Below, piece by piece: positions 6,291 through 14,663 of a stretch of 17,097 nt of DNA. The notes below the pieces were generated by a model. That model did no database searches and had not been told where the DNA came from. It saw only the letters and a program-made list of their open reading frames with translations. The translations under genes were made by a program, and so were the position numbers. The number at the start of each line of letters is the position of its first letter. Position 1 is the first letter of the stretch. This DNA is from an uncultured Actinomycetes bacterium. GTDB lineage: Bacteria; Actinomycetota; Thermoleophilia; Solirubrobacterales; Solirubrobacteraceae. The DNA is taken from positions 1-17,097 of the forward strand of contig CALAQT010000107.1 of assembly GCA_937888775.1 (NCBI GenBank), read 5' to 3'.

Positions 6291-6842
6291 TTATCGCTGC
6301 GTCCATTGCATGGCGAGTTGTTGGCAGATCGCCTGCTGCTGAGTCTCGTCAAGCTCGTGTGTGAGCATGCCTTCGATCGCGAAGACGGCGATCTTGACCT
6401 CAGCGTCGATGCTCGCGCGGGTCTTAGTCGCTGTGGCCTGATCGACCGTGGCGCGCAGGAGCGCTTCGGTCATGGTGTGAAAGGCGTCATGCCATGCACT
6501 GACCGCAGGTGACTGCTCGACCCGTGCGTGGACGGTGGCGACGAGACGGTGCATCTGGCGTAACTGTTTGACCACCCACAGCAGTTGTGCTTCGGGCGAA
6601 CGTTCGGCGAGGTCTTGGTAGTCAGCCGACGCGTCGCTCAGCACGGCATCGAGGACGGCGATCAGCACATCGTCCTTGTCGGCGAAGTACCAGTAGATCG
6701 TGTTGCCCGCAACGCCGGCCGTCTTCGCAAGCGCACTCATTGAGGTCTGTTCATAGCCGTCCTCGATGAACAGGCGGCGGGCCGCAGCCACGATTTCCCC
6801 GCGTTTCTCCTCGCGGTCCTGGAGGCGCTTGGTTGCCGGCAC
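6291..6842 (-). CDS. TetR/AcrR family transcriptional regulator
   Basis: The 183-aa protein has the TetR N-terminal DNA-binding domain: RGEIVAAARRLFIEDGYEQT (14-33), then MSALAKTAGVAGNTIYWYF (35-53), with KDDVLIAVLDAVL after it. The rest is a helical ligand-binding and dimerisation domain with no recognisable ligand motif. I use the GTG at 6842-6840, which sits 7 nt after a TAGGCT -10-like element and lacks a ribosome-binding site, so the message may be leaderless. It diverges from an alpha/beta hydrolase across 106 bp containing three inverted repeats, the classic arrangement for a repressor controlling itself and a neighbouring enzyme. The 3' end faces a gene-free stretch. Confidence 0.93.
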   Translation of the reverse strand: MPATKRLQDREEKRGEIVAAARRLFIEDGYEQTSMSALAKTAGVAGNTIYWYFADKDDVLIAVLDAVLSDASADYQDLAERSPEAQLLWVVKQLRQMHRLVATVHARVEQSPAVSAWHDAFHTMTEALLRATVDQATATKTRASIDAEVKIAVFAIEGMLTHELDETQQQAICQQLAMQWTQR

Positions 6843-6948
6843 GATGCCAAGCCTACAGAGTCTTGAACGGCAATCAACAGTTTGCTAGGCTCCTACTAGC
6901 GTCGTCTTGAGCGGCGATCAAGATGACGCCCGGGAGAGCGACATCCCG
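6843..6948. promoter_or_regulatory. divergent promoter/operator region of tetR and hydrolase
   Basis: Three inverted repeats each have a 7-bp spacer. TTGA-N7-TCAA lies at 6863-6877, GCTAG-N7-CTAGC at 6884-6900, and TCTTGA-N7-TCAAGA at 6905-6923. Their centres are at 6870, 6892 and 6914, exactly 22 bp apart. The first and third also form a direct repeat. Rightward, TTGAAC (6863-6868), 16 bp, TAGGCT (6885-6890) is a plausible sigma-70-type promoter for the hydrolase. Leftward, TTGATT (6877-6872), 16 bp, TAGGCT (6855-6850), then 7 nt to GTG, suits tetR. A TetR dimer at these sites would cover both promoters. Confidence 0.6.
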
Positions 6949-7845
6949 ATGAGCACCTACACCCGCACCGACCTCACCTTCGATTCCCACGGCACCACGT
7001 GCGCGGCATGGCTGTACCGCCCTGACGGGGTCGAGCGCCCGCCGATCATCGTGATGGGACATGGGTTCGCGGCGATCCGTGCGCTGCGCCTGCACGAGTA
7101 CGCCGAACGCTTCGCACAGGCCGGCTATGCAGCACTGGTGTTCGACTACCGCGGATGGGGCGACAGCGACGGACAGCCGCGGCGGGTGCTCAACGTCCGC
7201 GCCCAGCACGCCGACTGGCGGGCAGCGATCGCATACGCCCGCACGCTCGACGGGGTGGACACCGGCCGACTGGTTGCCTGGGGTTCGTCCTTCGGTGGGG
7301 GTCATGCGCTGTACCTCGCCGCCCGGGATCACTCGATCGCGGCCGTGATCGCCCAAGTCCCCCATATCAGCGGTCCGGCGGCTGCGTTCGCCAACTCCCC
7401 GAAACTCATCGCCCAGCTCCTCCTCGCCGGGATCCGCGACCAGCTCGGCGCCATGCTCGGCCGCGAGCCCTACCGCGTCCGCGCAGCCGGCGAGCCAGGC
7501 AGCATCGCGATGATGACCTCCCCAGACGCGCTGCCGATGGCCGAACGCCTCGCCGGCGACCGCTGGGAAGAACTCCAGCCCGAGAACAACGTCGCCGCCC
7601 GGATCGCGCTCCGCGTCCCGTTCTACTCACCCGGCCGCACCGTCGAGAAGATCACCGTCCCAACCCTGATCCAGATCGCCAAGCGAGACACCGTCACCCC
7701 CTACGACGTCGCGATGAAAGCAGCCGAACGCATCCCCAAAGGCGAGATCCGCAGCTATGACTGCCAACACTTCGAGCCCTACCTCGAACCGTACTTCGAC
7801 GACGTCGTCGCCGACCAGATCGACTTTCTCAACCGCCACGCCTGA
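6949..7845 (+). CDS. alpha/beta hydrolase
   Basis: The 298-aa enzyme has the alpha/beta hydrolase fold, close in style to dienelactone-hydrolase-like and acetyl-esterase-like members. I see the oxyanion-hole region VMGHGF (35-40), the strand and turn ALVFDYRGWGDSDG (62-75), and the nucleophile elbow GSSFGG (112-117) with Ser114 in G-x-S-x-G. The acid is probably Asp247 (AKRDTVTP) and the base His274 (DCQHFEPY). There is no signal peptide, so it should act in the cytoplasm on a small ester or lactone, which I cannot name. I chose the ATG at 6949, preceded by GGGAGAG; the frame is open to a TTG at 6907, but that lies inside the third inverted repeat. The divergent TetR gene is its likely regulator, perhaps responding to the hydrolase substrate. 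Confidence 0.93.
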   Translation: MSTYTRTDLTFDSHGTTCAAWLYRPDGVERPPIIVMGHGFAAIRALRLHEYAERFAQAGYAALVFDYRGWGDSDGQPRRVLNVRAQHADWRAAIAYARTLDGVDTGRLVAWGSSFGGGHALYLAARDHSIAAVIAQVPHISGPAAAFANSPKLIAQLLLAGIRDQLGAMLGREPYRVRAAGEPGSIAMMTSPDALPMAERLAGDRWEELQPENNVAARIALRVPFYSPGRTVEKITVPTLIQIAKRDTVTPYDVAMKAAERIPKGEIRSYDCQHFEPYLEPYFDDVVADQIDFLNRHA

Positions 7846-8335
7846 TCGTCATCGCAGGGTGTGAGAGCGCCCCAGCCACGGAGTAATTAGCTGCATTGCC
7901 GCTCGACCAGCCGCCTGGCCAGGTGGCCGCTCTTGCCGGCGCTGGCCTCGAAAGCAGCGACCGTCCGTCCTGGCGCCCGGCGCGACCGCCCGCCGAGTCC
8001 CGAGTTCCGCGCGGAGGAGGGCAGGCGCCGATTTGACTGCGGTGCTCGTCGACTGACGAAAGCAGGAGCGGGAGGTGCCGATCCGCGACTCTCGAGGCGG
8101 ACTTGGTTGATCCTCTTGCGCGGCTGAGTGGTAGGGCTAGCCGTACCACGCAAGACACGTGGTGTCCGGCTGTTCAGAACGCTACGCAGCGTGCAGTGTG
8201 TGGTCAGGCGGTCAAAACGAGCAAGCCGGCGGCTGAGAGCAACGTCGCACCGGCACAGAAGCTGATTCGGCCGCCTCCCCGGGTTGTTCCTCGCTGAGGA
8301 GCCGACCGGGAGCCCCGAACCCAGAGAGAAGCCTC
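7846..8335. other. gap before the ABC block
   Basis: No convincing gene in 490 nt; the overlapping minus-strand ORFs are Arg/Ser-rich shadows. The stretch must hold the promoter of the 8336 operon, and its strongest structure is the palindrome at 8128-8149 with a second small palindrome at 8154-8166. Confidence 0.5.
8128..8149. promoter_or_regulatory. 22-bp near-perfect palindrome
   Basis: GTGGTA at 8128-8133 is mirrored by TACCAC at 8144-8149, around a central GGCTAGCC (8135-8142); only the pair at 8134 and 8143 fails to match. A second palindrome, GACAC-GTG-GTGTC, follows at 8154-8166. The position, about 190 bp before the first ATG of the ABC block, suits an operator for a dimeric regulator, but an RNA hairpin ending the hydrolase transcript is also possible. 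Confidence 0.5.
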
Positions 8336-8668
8336 ATGTCTACGATCACCGTCCCCAGATCTGATGTCACAAGCGACGAGATAGCCGACGCGCTGCGTCG
8401 GGGCCTCGGACCCCGGTACAGCGTGTTGCCGGGGACGGGAGTCAACTGGAACCCGGTCGGCGGCCCGCGGCCTGATCATCCCGACACGATCGTGGTCGGC
8501 ACCGGTTCGACGCGACTGTTCCGCGCCCAGGTGAGGATCTCCCAGGACGCCGGGAAGACGATCCTGCACGTCAACCCCGGCGGTTTGGGCTGGCCACGCC
8601 TGACCAACACGCTCTGGATCACCCGCAAGGTGCGCCAGGTCCTGCAGGCTGCGCCGAGTCTTCGCTGA
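8336..8668 (+). CDS. conserved hypothetical protein leading the ABC operon
   Basis: The 110-aa protein has a well-structured sequence: TSDEIADALRRGLGPRYSVL (12-31), a NWNPVG segment (37-42), HPDTIVVGTGSTRLFRAQVR (48-67), a Gly-rich turn HVNPGGLGWPRL (78-89), and a C-terminal basic helix RKVRQVLQAAP (96-106). I recognise the pattern as an unnamed small actinobacterial protein but know no function. There is no signal peptide or membrane helix. It ends 11 nt before the ATPase gene, so the two are almost certainly co-transcribed. It may be an accessory or regulatory subunit of the transporter, which is inference from position only. Confidence 0.75.
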   Translation: MSTITVPRSDVTSDEIADALRRGLGPRYSVLPGTGVNWNPVGGPRPDHPDTIVVGTGSTRLFRAQVRISQDAGKTILHVNPGGLGWPRLTNTLWITRKVRQVLQAAPSLR

Positions 8669-8679
8669 GTGAACGACCC

Positions 8680-9507
8680 ATGCGCTCTTCACAGCCGGAC
8701 CCCGACAGTCGCGAACCGGGAAGCCTGGTGGGCCAACTCGACCAGGGGTCGGTATCACCGGCTGCCCGCGCCGTTGACCTGACCAAGACCTACGGAAACA
8801 GCGATGCAGTCGTCCATGCGCTCGACGGCGTGAGCGTCAAGTTCGAGCGTGGTCGCTTCACCGCCGTGATGGGCCCTTCCGGGTCAGGGAAGTCGACGTT
8901 GATGCACTGCATGGCGGGACTCGACGTCCCGACGTCGGGCCGCACTTTCGTGGGGGAGCAGGAGATCGGGCTGCTGGATGACGCGTGGCTGACCGAGTTG
9001 CGCCGGGATCGGGTCGGGTTCGTGTTTCAGTCGTTCAACCTGATCGCGATGCTGACGGCCGGCGAGAACATCACGCTTGCGGCCGATCTCGCCGGGACCG
9101 AGATCGACCAGGGGTGGTTTGATGATCTGGTCGGTCAGCTCGGGATCGCTGACCGGCTGTCGCACCGTCCCAGCGAGCTGTCCGGTGGTCAGCAGCAACG
9201 GGTCGCGTGCGCCCGGGCGCTGATCGGCCGGCCCGAGTTGATCTTCGCTGATGAGCCGACGGGCAATCTTGATTCGACCGCTTCGGCCGAGCTGCTGGCG
9301 TTCCTGCGGGGCGCGGTGAGCGAGCACGGCCAGTCGATCGTGATGGTCACCCACGACCCGCGGGCGGCGGCTTACGCCGATCGGGTCGTGTTCCTCGCCG
9401 ACGGCCGGGTGGTGGGAGAGCTGCTCTCGCCGACGGCCGACTCGGTGCTGGAGCAGATGCTGAAGCTGGGGGACCCGGTATCGGCGCCGAAGAAGGCGGG
9501 GAGCTAG
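8680..9507 (+). CDS. ABC transporter ATP-binding protein, MacB/LolD type
   Basis: The 275-aa nucleotide-binding subunit has every expected motif: Walker A GPSGSGKST (65-73), Q-loop at Gln117 (VFQSFNLIAMLTAGEN), signature LSGGQQQR (167-174), Walker B LIFADE with the family-typical PTGNLD (187-198), and H-loop His225 (MVTHD). The SFNLI and EPTGNLD sequences place it with the LolD/MacB/FtsE group, which power extraction or efflux through FtsX-type permeases. About 30 N-terminal residues precede the domain and a short Lys-rich tail follows. The permease starts 2 nt after the stop, so the pair forms one transporter. Its cargo cannot be read from the sequence. Confidence 0.96.
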   Translation: MRSSQPDPDSREPGSLVGQLDQGSVSPAARAVDLTKTYGNSDAVVHALDGVSVKFERGRFTAVMGPSGSGKSTLMHCMAGLDVPTSGRTFVGEQEIGLLDDAWLTELRRDRVGFVFQSFNLIAMLTAGENITLAADLAGTEIDQGWFDDLVGQLGIADRLSHRPSELSGGQQQRVACARALIGRPELIFADEPTGNLDSTASAELLAFLRGAVSEHGQSIVMVTHDPRAAAYADRVVFLADGRVVGELLSPTADSVLEQMLKLGDPVSAPKKAGS

Positions 9508-9509
9508 CG

Positions 9510-12044
9510 ATGCGCAAGGTCACATTCAAGGGTCTGCGGACCCGCAAGCTGCGGTTGGCGCTGACCGCGCTGGCGATCGTGCTCGGGGTGACGTTCGTGT
9601 CGGGGACGCTGGTCCTCGGCGACACCCTGAATCGCACGTTTGACACGGTGATCGGCACCGCCTACCAACACGTCAGCTTTGAGATCCGCGGGACGGCGGT
9701 CCTGAACGGCGATAGTGCTGCCGCTAGCCAGGGCACGGCTGACCGCAAGCCGGTCTCGCAGTCGGTCGCCACGGCGGTGGGGCGCCTGCCGGGGGTCGCG
9801 TACGTCTATGGGTCCGTAGGGGGCTATGCCCAGTTCATGACGCGCGCCGACAACGCGATCGGCAACGGCGGCAGCTCGACGTTGGGGTTCTCGTTTGACC
9901 CCAACCGGCACCTGTCCCCCTACCGGCTGGTGCAGGGCAGAGCCCCGACCACCGCGCAGGATGTGGTGATCGACAAGGCCACGGCGACCAAGTACCACTT
10001 CGCGGTCGGCGACCGGGTGCTCGTCAACCTGCCCAGCCGGCCGCAGACGTTCACGATCACCGGGATCGTGACCTTCGGGACCGACAACAACCTGGCGGGG
10101 ATCACGCTGGCCGGCTTTGACCAGCCAACGGCACAGACTCTGTTTCACTCCCACGGGCACTACGACACGATCGACGTGCTGGCCAAGCCGGGCGCCGACA
10201 GCGTCGCGCTGCAACACGCGATCGCCAGGATCCTGCCTGCGGGCGTGCAGGTGGTCAGCGGCCAAACGGTCGCCAACCAGCTCTCAAGCGAGGTCGACCA
10301 CGAGCTTTCGTTCATCTCGACGGCCCTGTTGATCTTCGCGTTGATCTCGCTGTTCGTCGGCGGCTTCACGATCTTTAACACGTTCTCGATAACTGTCGGT
10401 CAGCGAACCCGCGAGCTGGCGCTGCTGCGCGTCGTGGGCGCGAGCCGGCGCCAGGTGTTCGGCTTGGTGCTGAGCGAAGCCGCCCTGACGGGACTGGTCG
10501 CGTCGGTGATCGGGCTGGGGCTCGGGGTCGTGACCGCGCTCGGTCTCAAGGCGCTGCTGGGGGCGTTCGGGGTCACGCTGCCCTCCGCGCCGCTGGTGTT
10601 CGAGGCCCGCACGCCGCTCGTTGCGATCGCCGTGGGTGTCGGGGTGACCGTGCTGGCGGCGGTCATCCCGGCCCGGCGCGCGATCCGGATCGCGCCGGTC
10701 GCCGCGCTGGTGGCCCACAGCGAAGACGGGCCGGATTCGCTGCGACGCGGGCGAGTGATCGCCGGCAGCGTCGTCGGGATCGCCGGCGTGATCGCCGTGC
10801 TGGCGGGACTGACGGGGCCGGCGATCGTGCTGGTGGGTCTCGGCGCGGTGGCCGTGTTGATCGCCGCGGGGATGCTCGTGCCGGTCGTCGCGCGGCCGCT
10901 GGCCGGCGTCCTTGGACGCCCGCTGGCGTCCGTGCTGGGTATGCCGGGCAGGTTGGGACGGGAGAACTCGATGCGCAGCCCGCGCCGGACTGCCCAGACC
11001 GCCGCCGCGCTGATGATCGGAATGGGGCTGGTGTCGACGATCGCCGTCCTGGGCGCGTCGCTGAGCAAGTCAGCGGCCTCAAGCGTCGACAGCGCTGTGA
11101 ACGCCGATTACATCATCAGCGGGTCGGGCGGATTCAGCAAGTCGGTTGCCGCCACGGTCTCGCGCCTGCCCGGGGTTACGACCACCACGACCGTATACCA
11201 GGGGCAGTTCGAGTTCAAAGGCTCGCTGGCCACCCTGGTTGCCGCGTCCCCTGACCGTCTGTCGCAGACGGTCAACCTGCACCTCACCGCCGGCAGCGCC
11301 GCTTCCGCGATGGCCGCGGGGCGGCTGCTGATCGACACCACGACGGCGAACGCCGACCACCTTCACATAGGGTCGGTGGTGGCAGTTAAGTTCGCCCAGA
11401 CCGGGTCCACCACGATCAGGATCGGCGGTGTCTTCAAACCCAACCCGCTCGTGGGCAGCTTCATCGTCGGCGATGGATTCTTCCTGTCGCACTTCAACAA
11501 TCCACTCCCGATCGACGTCCTGCTCAGGACCGCGCCCGGCGCCGCCGCGCTCGGCCCGGCCCTGAACCGCGCGCTTCAACCGTACGCGAACGTCTCCTTC
11601 AAGACCCGGGCTCAGTCCGAAGCCTCGCAGAAGAGCAAGGTCAACCAGGAGCTCGGACTGATCTACGTGCTGCTCGCGCTCGCCGTCCTGATCGCGCTGA
11701 TCGGGATCGTCAACACCCTGATCCTGTCGGTGTTCGAGCGCACCCACGAGATCGGCCTGCTGCGAGCCGTTGGGATGAAACGCCGCCAAGTCCGGGCGAT
11801 GATCCGCTCAGAGGCCGTGATCATCGCCCTGCTCGGCGCCGTCGTCGGCATCATCATCGGCACCGGACTGGGCATCGCCCTGGCCTCGGAGCTGCGACAG
11901 GACGGCGTCACCACCATCGCGATCCCGTTCCCCAGCCTGCTCGGGTTCCTGATCCTGTCCGCCCTGCTCGGCCTAGTCGCCGCGAGCTGGCCCGCCCGCC
12001 GCGCCGCCAAACTCGACGTGCTCGCCGCGATCGCAGCCGAATGA
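9510..12044 (+). CDS. FtsX-type ABC transporter permease
   Basis: The 844-aa membrane protein is a duplicated FtsX-like permease. An N-terminal helix (about 13-37) leads to a large extracytoplasmic domain (about 40-265, MacB periplasmic-core type). A three-helix FtsX block (about 267-390) follows, with the cytoplasmic coupling helix RELALLRVVGASRRQVF just after its first helix. Two more helices (about 418-470), a second anchor helix (about 494-515) and a second extracytoplasmic domain (about 520-705) come next. The second FtsX block (about 714-833) carries HEIGLLRAVGMKRRQV. The length and the two half-sites match actinobacterial MacB-like permeases that work as pairs of halves in one chain. 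It sits directly after its ATPase. Cell-envelope lipid, peptide or drug export are all possible. Confidence 0.95.
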   Translation: MRKVTFKGLRTRKLRLALTALAIVLGVTFVSGTLVLGDTLNRTFDTVIGTAYQHVSFEIRGTAVLNGDSAAASQGTADRKPVSQSVATAVGRLPGVAYVYGSVGGYAQFMTRADNAIGNGGSSTLGFSFDPNRHLSPYRLVQGRAPTTAQDVVIDKATATKYHFAVGDRVLVNLPSRPQTFTITGIVTFGTDNNLAGITLAGFDQPTAQTLFHSHGHYDTIDVLAKPGADSVALQHAIARILPAGVQVVSGQTVANQLSSEVDHELSFISTALLIFALISLFVGGFTIFNTFSITVGQRTRELALLRVVGASRRQVFGLVLSEAALTGLVASVIGLGLGVVTALGLKALLGAFGVTLPSAPLVFEARTPLVAIAVGVGVTVLAAVIPARRAIRIAPVAALVAHSEDGPDSLRRGRVIAGSVVGIAGVIAVLAGLTGPAIVLVGLGAVAVLIAAGMLVPVVARPLAGVLGRPLASVLGMPGRLGRENSMRSPRRTAQTAAALMIGMGLVSTIAVLGASLSKSAASSVDSAVNADYIISGSGGFSKSVAATVSRLPGVTTTTTVYQGQFEFKGSLATLVAASPDRLSQTVNLHLTAGSAASAMAAGRLLIDTTTANADHLHIGSVVAVKFAQTGSTTIRIGGVFKPNPLVGSFIVGDGFFLSHFNNPLPIDVLLRTAPGAAALGPALNRALQPYANVSFKTRAQSEASQKSKVNQELGLIYVLLALAVLIALIGIVNTLILSVFERTHEIGLLRAVGMKRRQVRAMIRSEAVIIALLGAVVGIIIGTGLGIALASELRQDGVTTIAIPFPSLLGFLILSALLGLVAASWPARRAAKLDVLAAIAAE

Positions 12045-12158
12045 CCGAGACGGCGAGTGCCAATCCCGGGCTCATCCTAATCTGAGATGCTGCGCGACTC
12101 TGCGGTGGCTCCCAATTGGCGTGGTGTGAGTGGTCGATGCACGCCACAATCCCCTGCG

Positions 12159-13892
12159 ATGAAGGCAAAGCTCTCCGTGGTCGCGGGTGCCGGGGTGCTG
12201 GCGGGCGTCGGCGCGGTCTGGCTGGCGGCGCACCAGCCGGCCGGTCGCCCGACCGAGCCCGGCCCCGTGCTCACGCTGCTTGTCGGTGCATCGCTGCTGG
12301 GCTGCGGACTTGCCAGCTGGCGAGCCCGGCCGGAGAACCGGGTCGGGAAGATCATGGTACTCACCGGCTTTGCCTGGTTTACTGCGCAACTGATCGAGGC
12401 TCGGGCGCCGTGGTTGAACACGATCGGACTGGCCGTGCAGTCGGTGTGGATCATCGGGCTGGTCTGGCTGCTGCTCTCGTTCCCGTCGGGGCGGTTGCCG
12501 GGCCGGCTTGACCGCTGGCTGGTGACGATCGGGGGCGTCACTGGGGTCGGTCTCCAGCTGCTGGCTATGCTGGACGGCAACAAGGCGGGGCTGCGCTGTC
12601 CGGGTTGTACGAACAACCTGCTGCAGTTGGTCCACGAGAATCAGAAGGCCCTCGGGTTGCTGGGCCTCCAGCGCCTGATCGGTGCCCCGCTCATCGCCGC
12701 GATCATCGCGCTGCTCGTCAGGCGCTGGCTGCGGGCGAGCACGGCTCAGCGGCGCGCGGTCGCGCCGGTGCTGGTGGCGGGGTGCGCCACGCTCGCCGCG
12801 CTTGGCTGGACGGTCGTCTTTGACCTGCTCGGCGACCCGCTCGGCGCGCTGCCGGCGAACGTGTACTTCACCCTGATGGCGACCGTGCCGGTCGCGGTGC
12901 TGTTCGTGTTCCTGCAACGACGGCTGGCGCGGGGGATGGTCGCGGGGCTCGTCGTCGAGCTGGGCGGACCGAGCGCCTCCGTCGACCTGCGGGAGGCGCT
13001 GGCCCGCGCCCTGGGCGACCCGTCGCTGCAGCTCGCGTTCTGGTTCCCGCCCGAGCTGCATTACGTCGACCTCGACGGCACCCCCGTCAAGCTCCCCGAT
13101 GACGACAGCGGGCGGCGTGCGACGTTCGTGAAACGCGACGGACAGCCGATCGCCGTGCTGCTGCACGATCCCGTGCTGGAGCACAACGCCGAGCTCGTGA
13201 GCTCGGTCTGTGCGGCGGCGAGCCTCGCATTGGAGAACGAGCGCCTTCAGGCCGACTTGCGCGCCCGGCTGGTCGAGCTCCAGTCCTCGCGCGCGCGTCT
13301 GGTGCAGGCGACCGACGCGGAGCGCCGACGGATCGAGCGCGACCTCCACGACGGCACCCAGCAGCGGCTCGTCTCGATCGCGATGTCACTCGGACTGCTC
13401 GAGACAAAGCTCCCAGACCAGGCCAAAGCCGCCCAACCCCTCGTGCGCGAGACCCGAGAAGCGCTCGCCCTCGCCCTCGCGGAGCTGCGCGAGCTGACCC
13501 ACGGCATCAACCCCCCGCTGCTCACCGAGCGCGGGCTCGCAGAGGCTCTCGACGAGCTGTGCCGCCGCGCGGCGCTGCCCACCCATCTGGACGTGACGAT
13601 CGAGCGGCGCCTCCCCGACCAGATCGAGACCGCCGCCTACTTCGTGGTCAGCGAGGCGCTGACCAACGCCGCCAAACACTCCCACGCCACCGAGATCCGA
13701 GTCTTCGCCTCCTACCGAGGTCAACGCCTGACCGTGGAGATCGGCGACGATGGCATCGGCAGCGCCACCCCCACCGGCGGCTCCGGGCTGCGCGGGCTTG
13801 CCGACCGCATCGAGGCGCTCGGCGGACGCTTCACGATCTCCAGCCCACCGGGCCGAGGCACCACGCTGCGAGCGGAGATCCCGTGCGCGTAG
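12159..13892 (+). CDS. membrane-bound sensor histidine kinase, NarL-system type
   Basis: From the ATG at 12159 the product is 577 aa. About eight membrane helices occupy the first 260 or so residues. A short GAF-like or linker segment follows, then a coiled-coil and the HisKA_3 dimerisation box RRIERDLHDGTQQR with the phospho-acceptor at about His397. The ATPase domain has an N-box ALTNAAKHSHA (about 500-510), a G1 box GDDGIG (about 529) and a G2 box GSGLRGLADR (about 541). An upstream in-frame ATG at 12087 would add 24 residues of unhelpful sequence before the first helix, and neither start has a clear ribosome-binding site, so the start is uncertain. The gene overlaps the response regulator by 10 nt. 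The sensed signal is probably in or at the membrane. Confidence 0.93.
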   Translation: MKAKLSVVAGAGVLAGVGAVWLAAHQPAGRPTEPGPVLTLLVGASLLGCGLASWRARPENRVGKIMVLTGFAWFTAQLIEARAPWLNTIGLAVQSVWIIGLVWLLLSFPSGRLPGRLDRWLVTIGGVTGVGLQLLAMLDGNKAGLRCPGCTNNLLQLVHENQKALGLLGLQRLIGAPLIAAIIALLVRRWLRASTAQRRAVAPVLVAGCATLAALGWTVVFDLLGDPLGALPANVYFTLMATVPVAVLFVFLQRRLARGMVAGLVVELGGPSASVDLREALARALGDPSLQLAFWFPPELHYVDLDGTPVKLPDDDSGRRATFVKRDGQPIAVLLHDPVLEHNAELVSSVCAAASLALENERLQADLRARLVELQSSRARLVQATDAERRRIERDLHDGTQQRLVSIAMSLGLLETKLPDQAKAAQPLVRETREALALALAELRELTHGINPPLLTERGLAEALDELCRRAALPTHLDVTIERRLPDQIETAAYFVVSEALTNAAKHSHATEIRVFASYRGQRLTVEIGDDGIGSATPTGGSGLRGLADRIEALGGRFTISSPPGRGTTLRAEIPCA

Positions 13893-14533
13893 CAGTGGCC
13901 GACGACGCGGTGATCCTGCGCGAAGGCCTCTCGCGCCTGCTGCAAGAAGCCGGCTTCGAGGTCGTCGGGCTCGCCGCCGACGGCGACGCTCTGCTCGAGC
14001 TGATCGAGCGCACCCACCCGGACGTCGCGATCATCGACATCCGGATGCCACCGACACACACCGACGAAGGACTGCGCGCGGCCAAGGTCATCCGCGAGCG
14101 CTGGCCCGCAATCGGAATCCTCGTCCTCTCCCAACACGTCAACCCACGCTACGCGCTCGAACTGCTCTCCACCGGGACCGACGGTGTCGGGTACCTGCTG
14201 AAAGAGCGGGTGTCCGACCTTAACGAGCTCTCGGCGAGCGTCAATCGGGTCGGGCACGGAGGATCGGTCCTCGACCCGGCCGTCGTGGGCGAGCTTGTCG
14301 GCCGGCGCCGCCAAGGTGACAACCCGCTCGAGCGCCTCACTGATCGCGAACGCGAAGTCCTCGCCCTGATCGCCGAAGGACGCTCAAACCACGCGATCGC
14401 CGAGCGCCTATTCGTCACCGAGCACACCGTCGAAAAACACGTCAAGAACATCCTCGGCACCCTGCAGCTCCCACAATCACCCGACGACCACCGGCGTGTG
14501 CTCGCCGTCATCACCTACCTCAACTCGCAGTAG
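13883..14533 (+). CDS. NarL/LuxR-family response regulator
   Basis: The 216-aa regulator starts at a GTG inside the end of the kinase gene. Its receiver domain has the acidic pair Asp7-Asp8, the phosphorylation site Asp52 in VAIIDIRMPP, and the conserved Lys107 in YLLKERV. The LuxR-type HTH is at the C terminus: LTDREREVLALIAEGRSNHA (152-171) followed by the recognition helix TEHTVEKHVKNIL (179-191). The 10-nt overlap with the kinase implies coupled synthesis. By position its most likely targets are the ABC block and its own operon; the palindrome at 8128-8149 is one candidate binding site. An open frame extends upstream to 13559 but lies within the kinase. Confidence 0.95.
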   Translation: MRVAVADDAVILREGLSRLLQEAGFEVVGLAADGDALLELIERTHPDVAIIDIRMPPTHTDEGLRAAKVIRERWPAIGILVLSQHVNPRYALELLSTGTDGVGYLLKERVSDLNELSASVNRVGHGGSVLDPAVVGELVGRRRQGDNPLERLTDREREVLALIAEGRSNHAIAERLFVTEHTVEKHVKNILGTLQLPQSPDDHRRVLAVITYLNSQ

Positions 14534-14536
14534 CCA

Positions 14537-14582
14537 CAGACCGACGTCTGCGACCTCGGTCCGATGCAGGCCTTGTCGCAGA
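14537..14582 (+). terminator. two stem-loops after the response regulator
   Basis: CAGAC-CGAC-GTCTG (14537-14550) begins three bases after the stop codon. An overlapping, longer pairing joins TCTGCGAC (14547-14554) with GTCGCAGA (14575-14582) over a 20-nt loop. The two share bases, so they are mutually exclusive. No T-tract follows; a terminator or attenuator role before the small membrane protein gene is possible but weak. Confidence 0.3.
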
Positions 14583-14663
14583 TTCGCAGATCGCGCAGTT
14601 CTGGCCCGTCGACCTCCTGACCGTTGCCGCCGGGACCATCAGACCCAACAGAGGAGCGCAACA

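Noticed and set aside
12072..13349. 425-codon minus-strand open frame opposite the sensor kinase
   Set aside because: The kinase on the plus strand has full domain support; the antisense product is an Arg/Gln/His/Pro-rich shadow.
13559..13882. N-terminal extension of the response regulator
   Set aside because: The receiver domain begins right at the GTG at 13883, and the upstream frame lies inside the kinase ATPase domain and reads as Arg/Pro-rich sequence.
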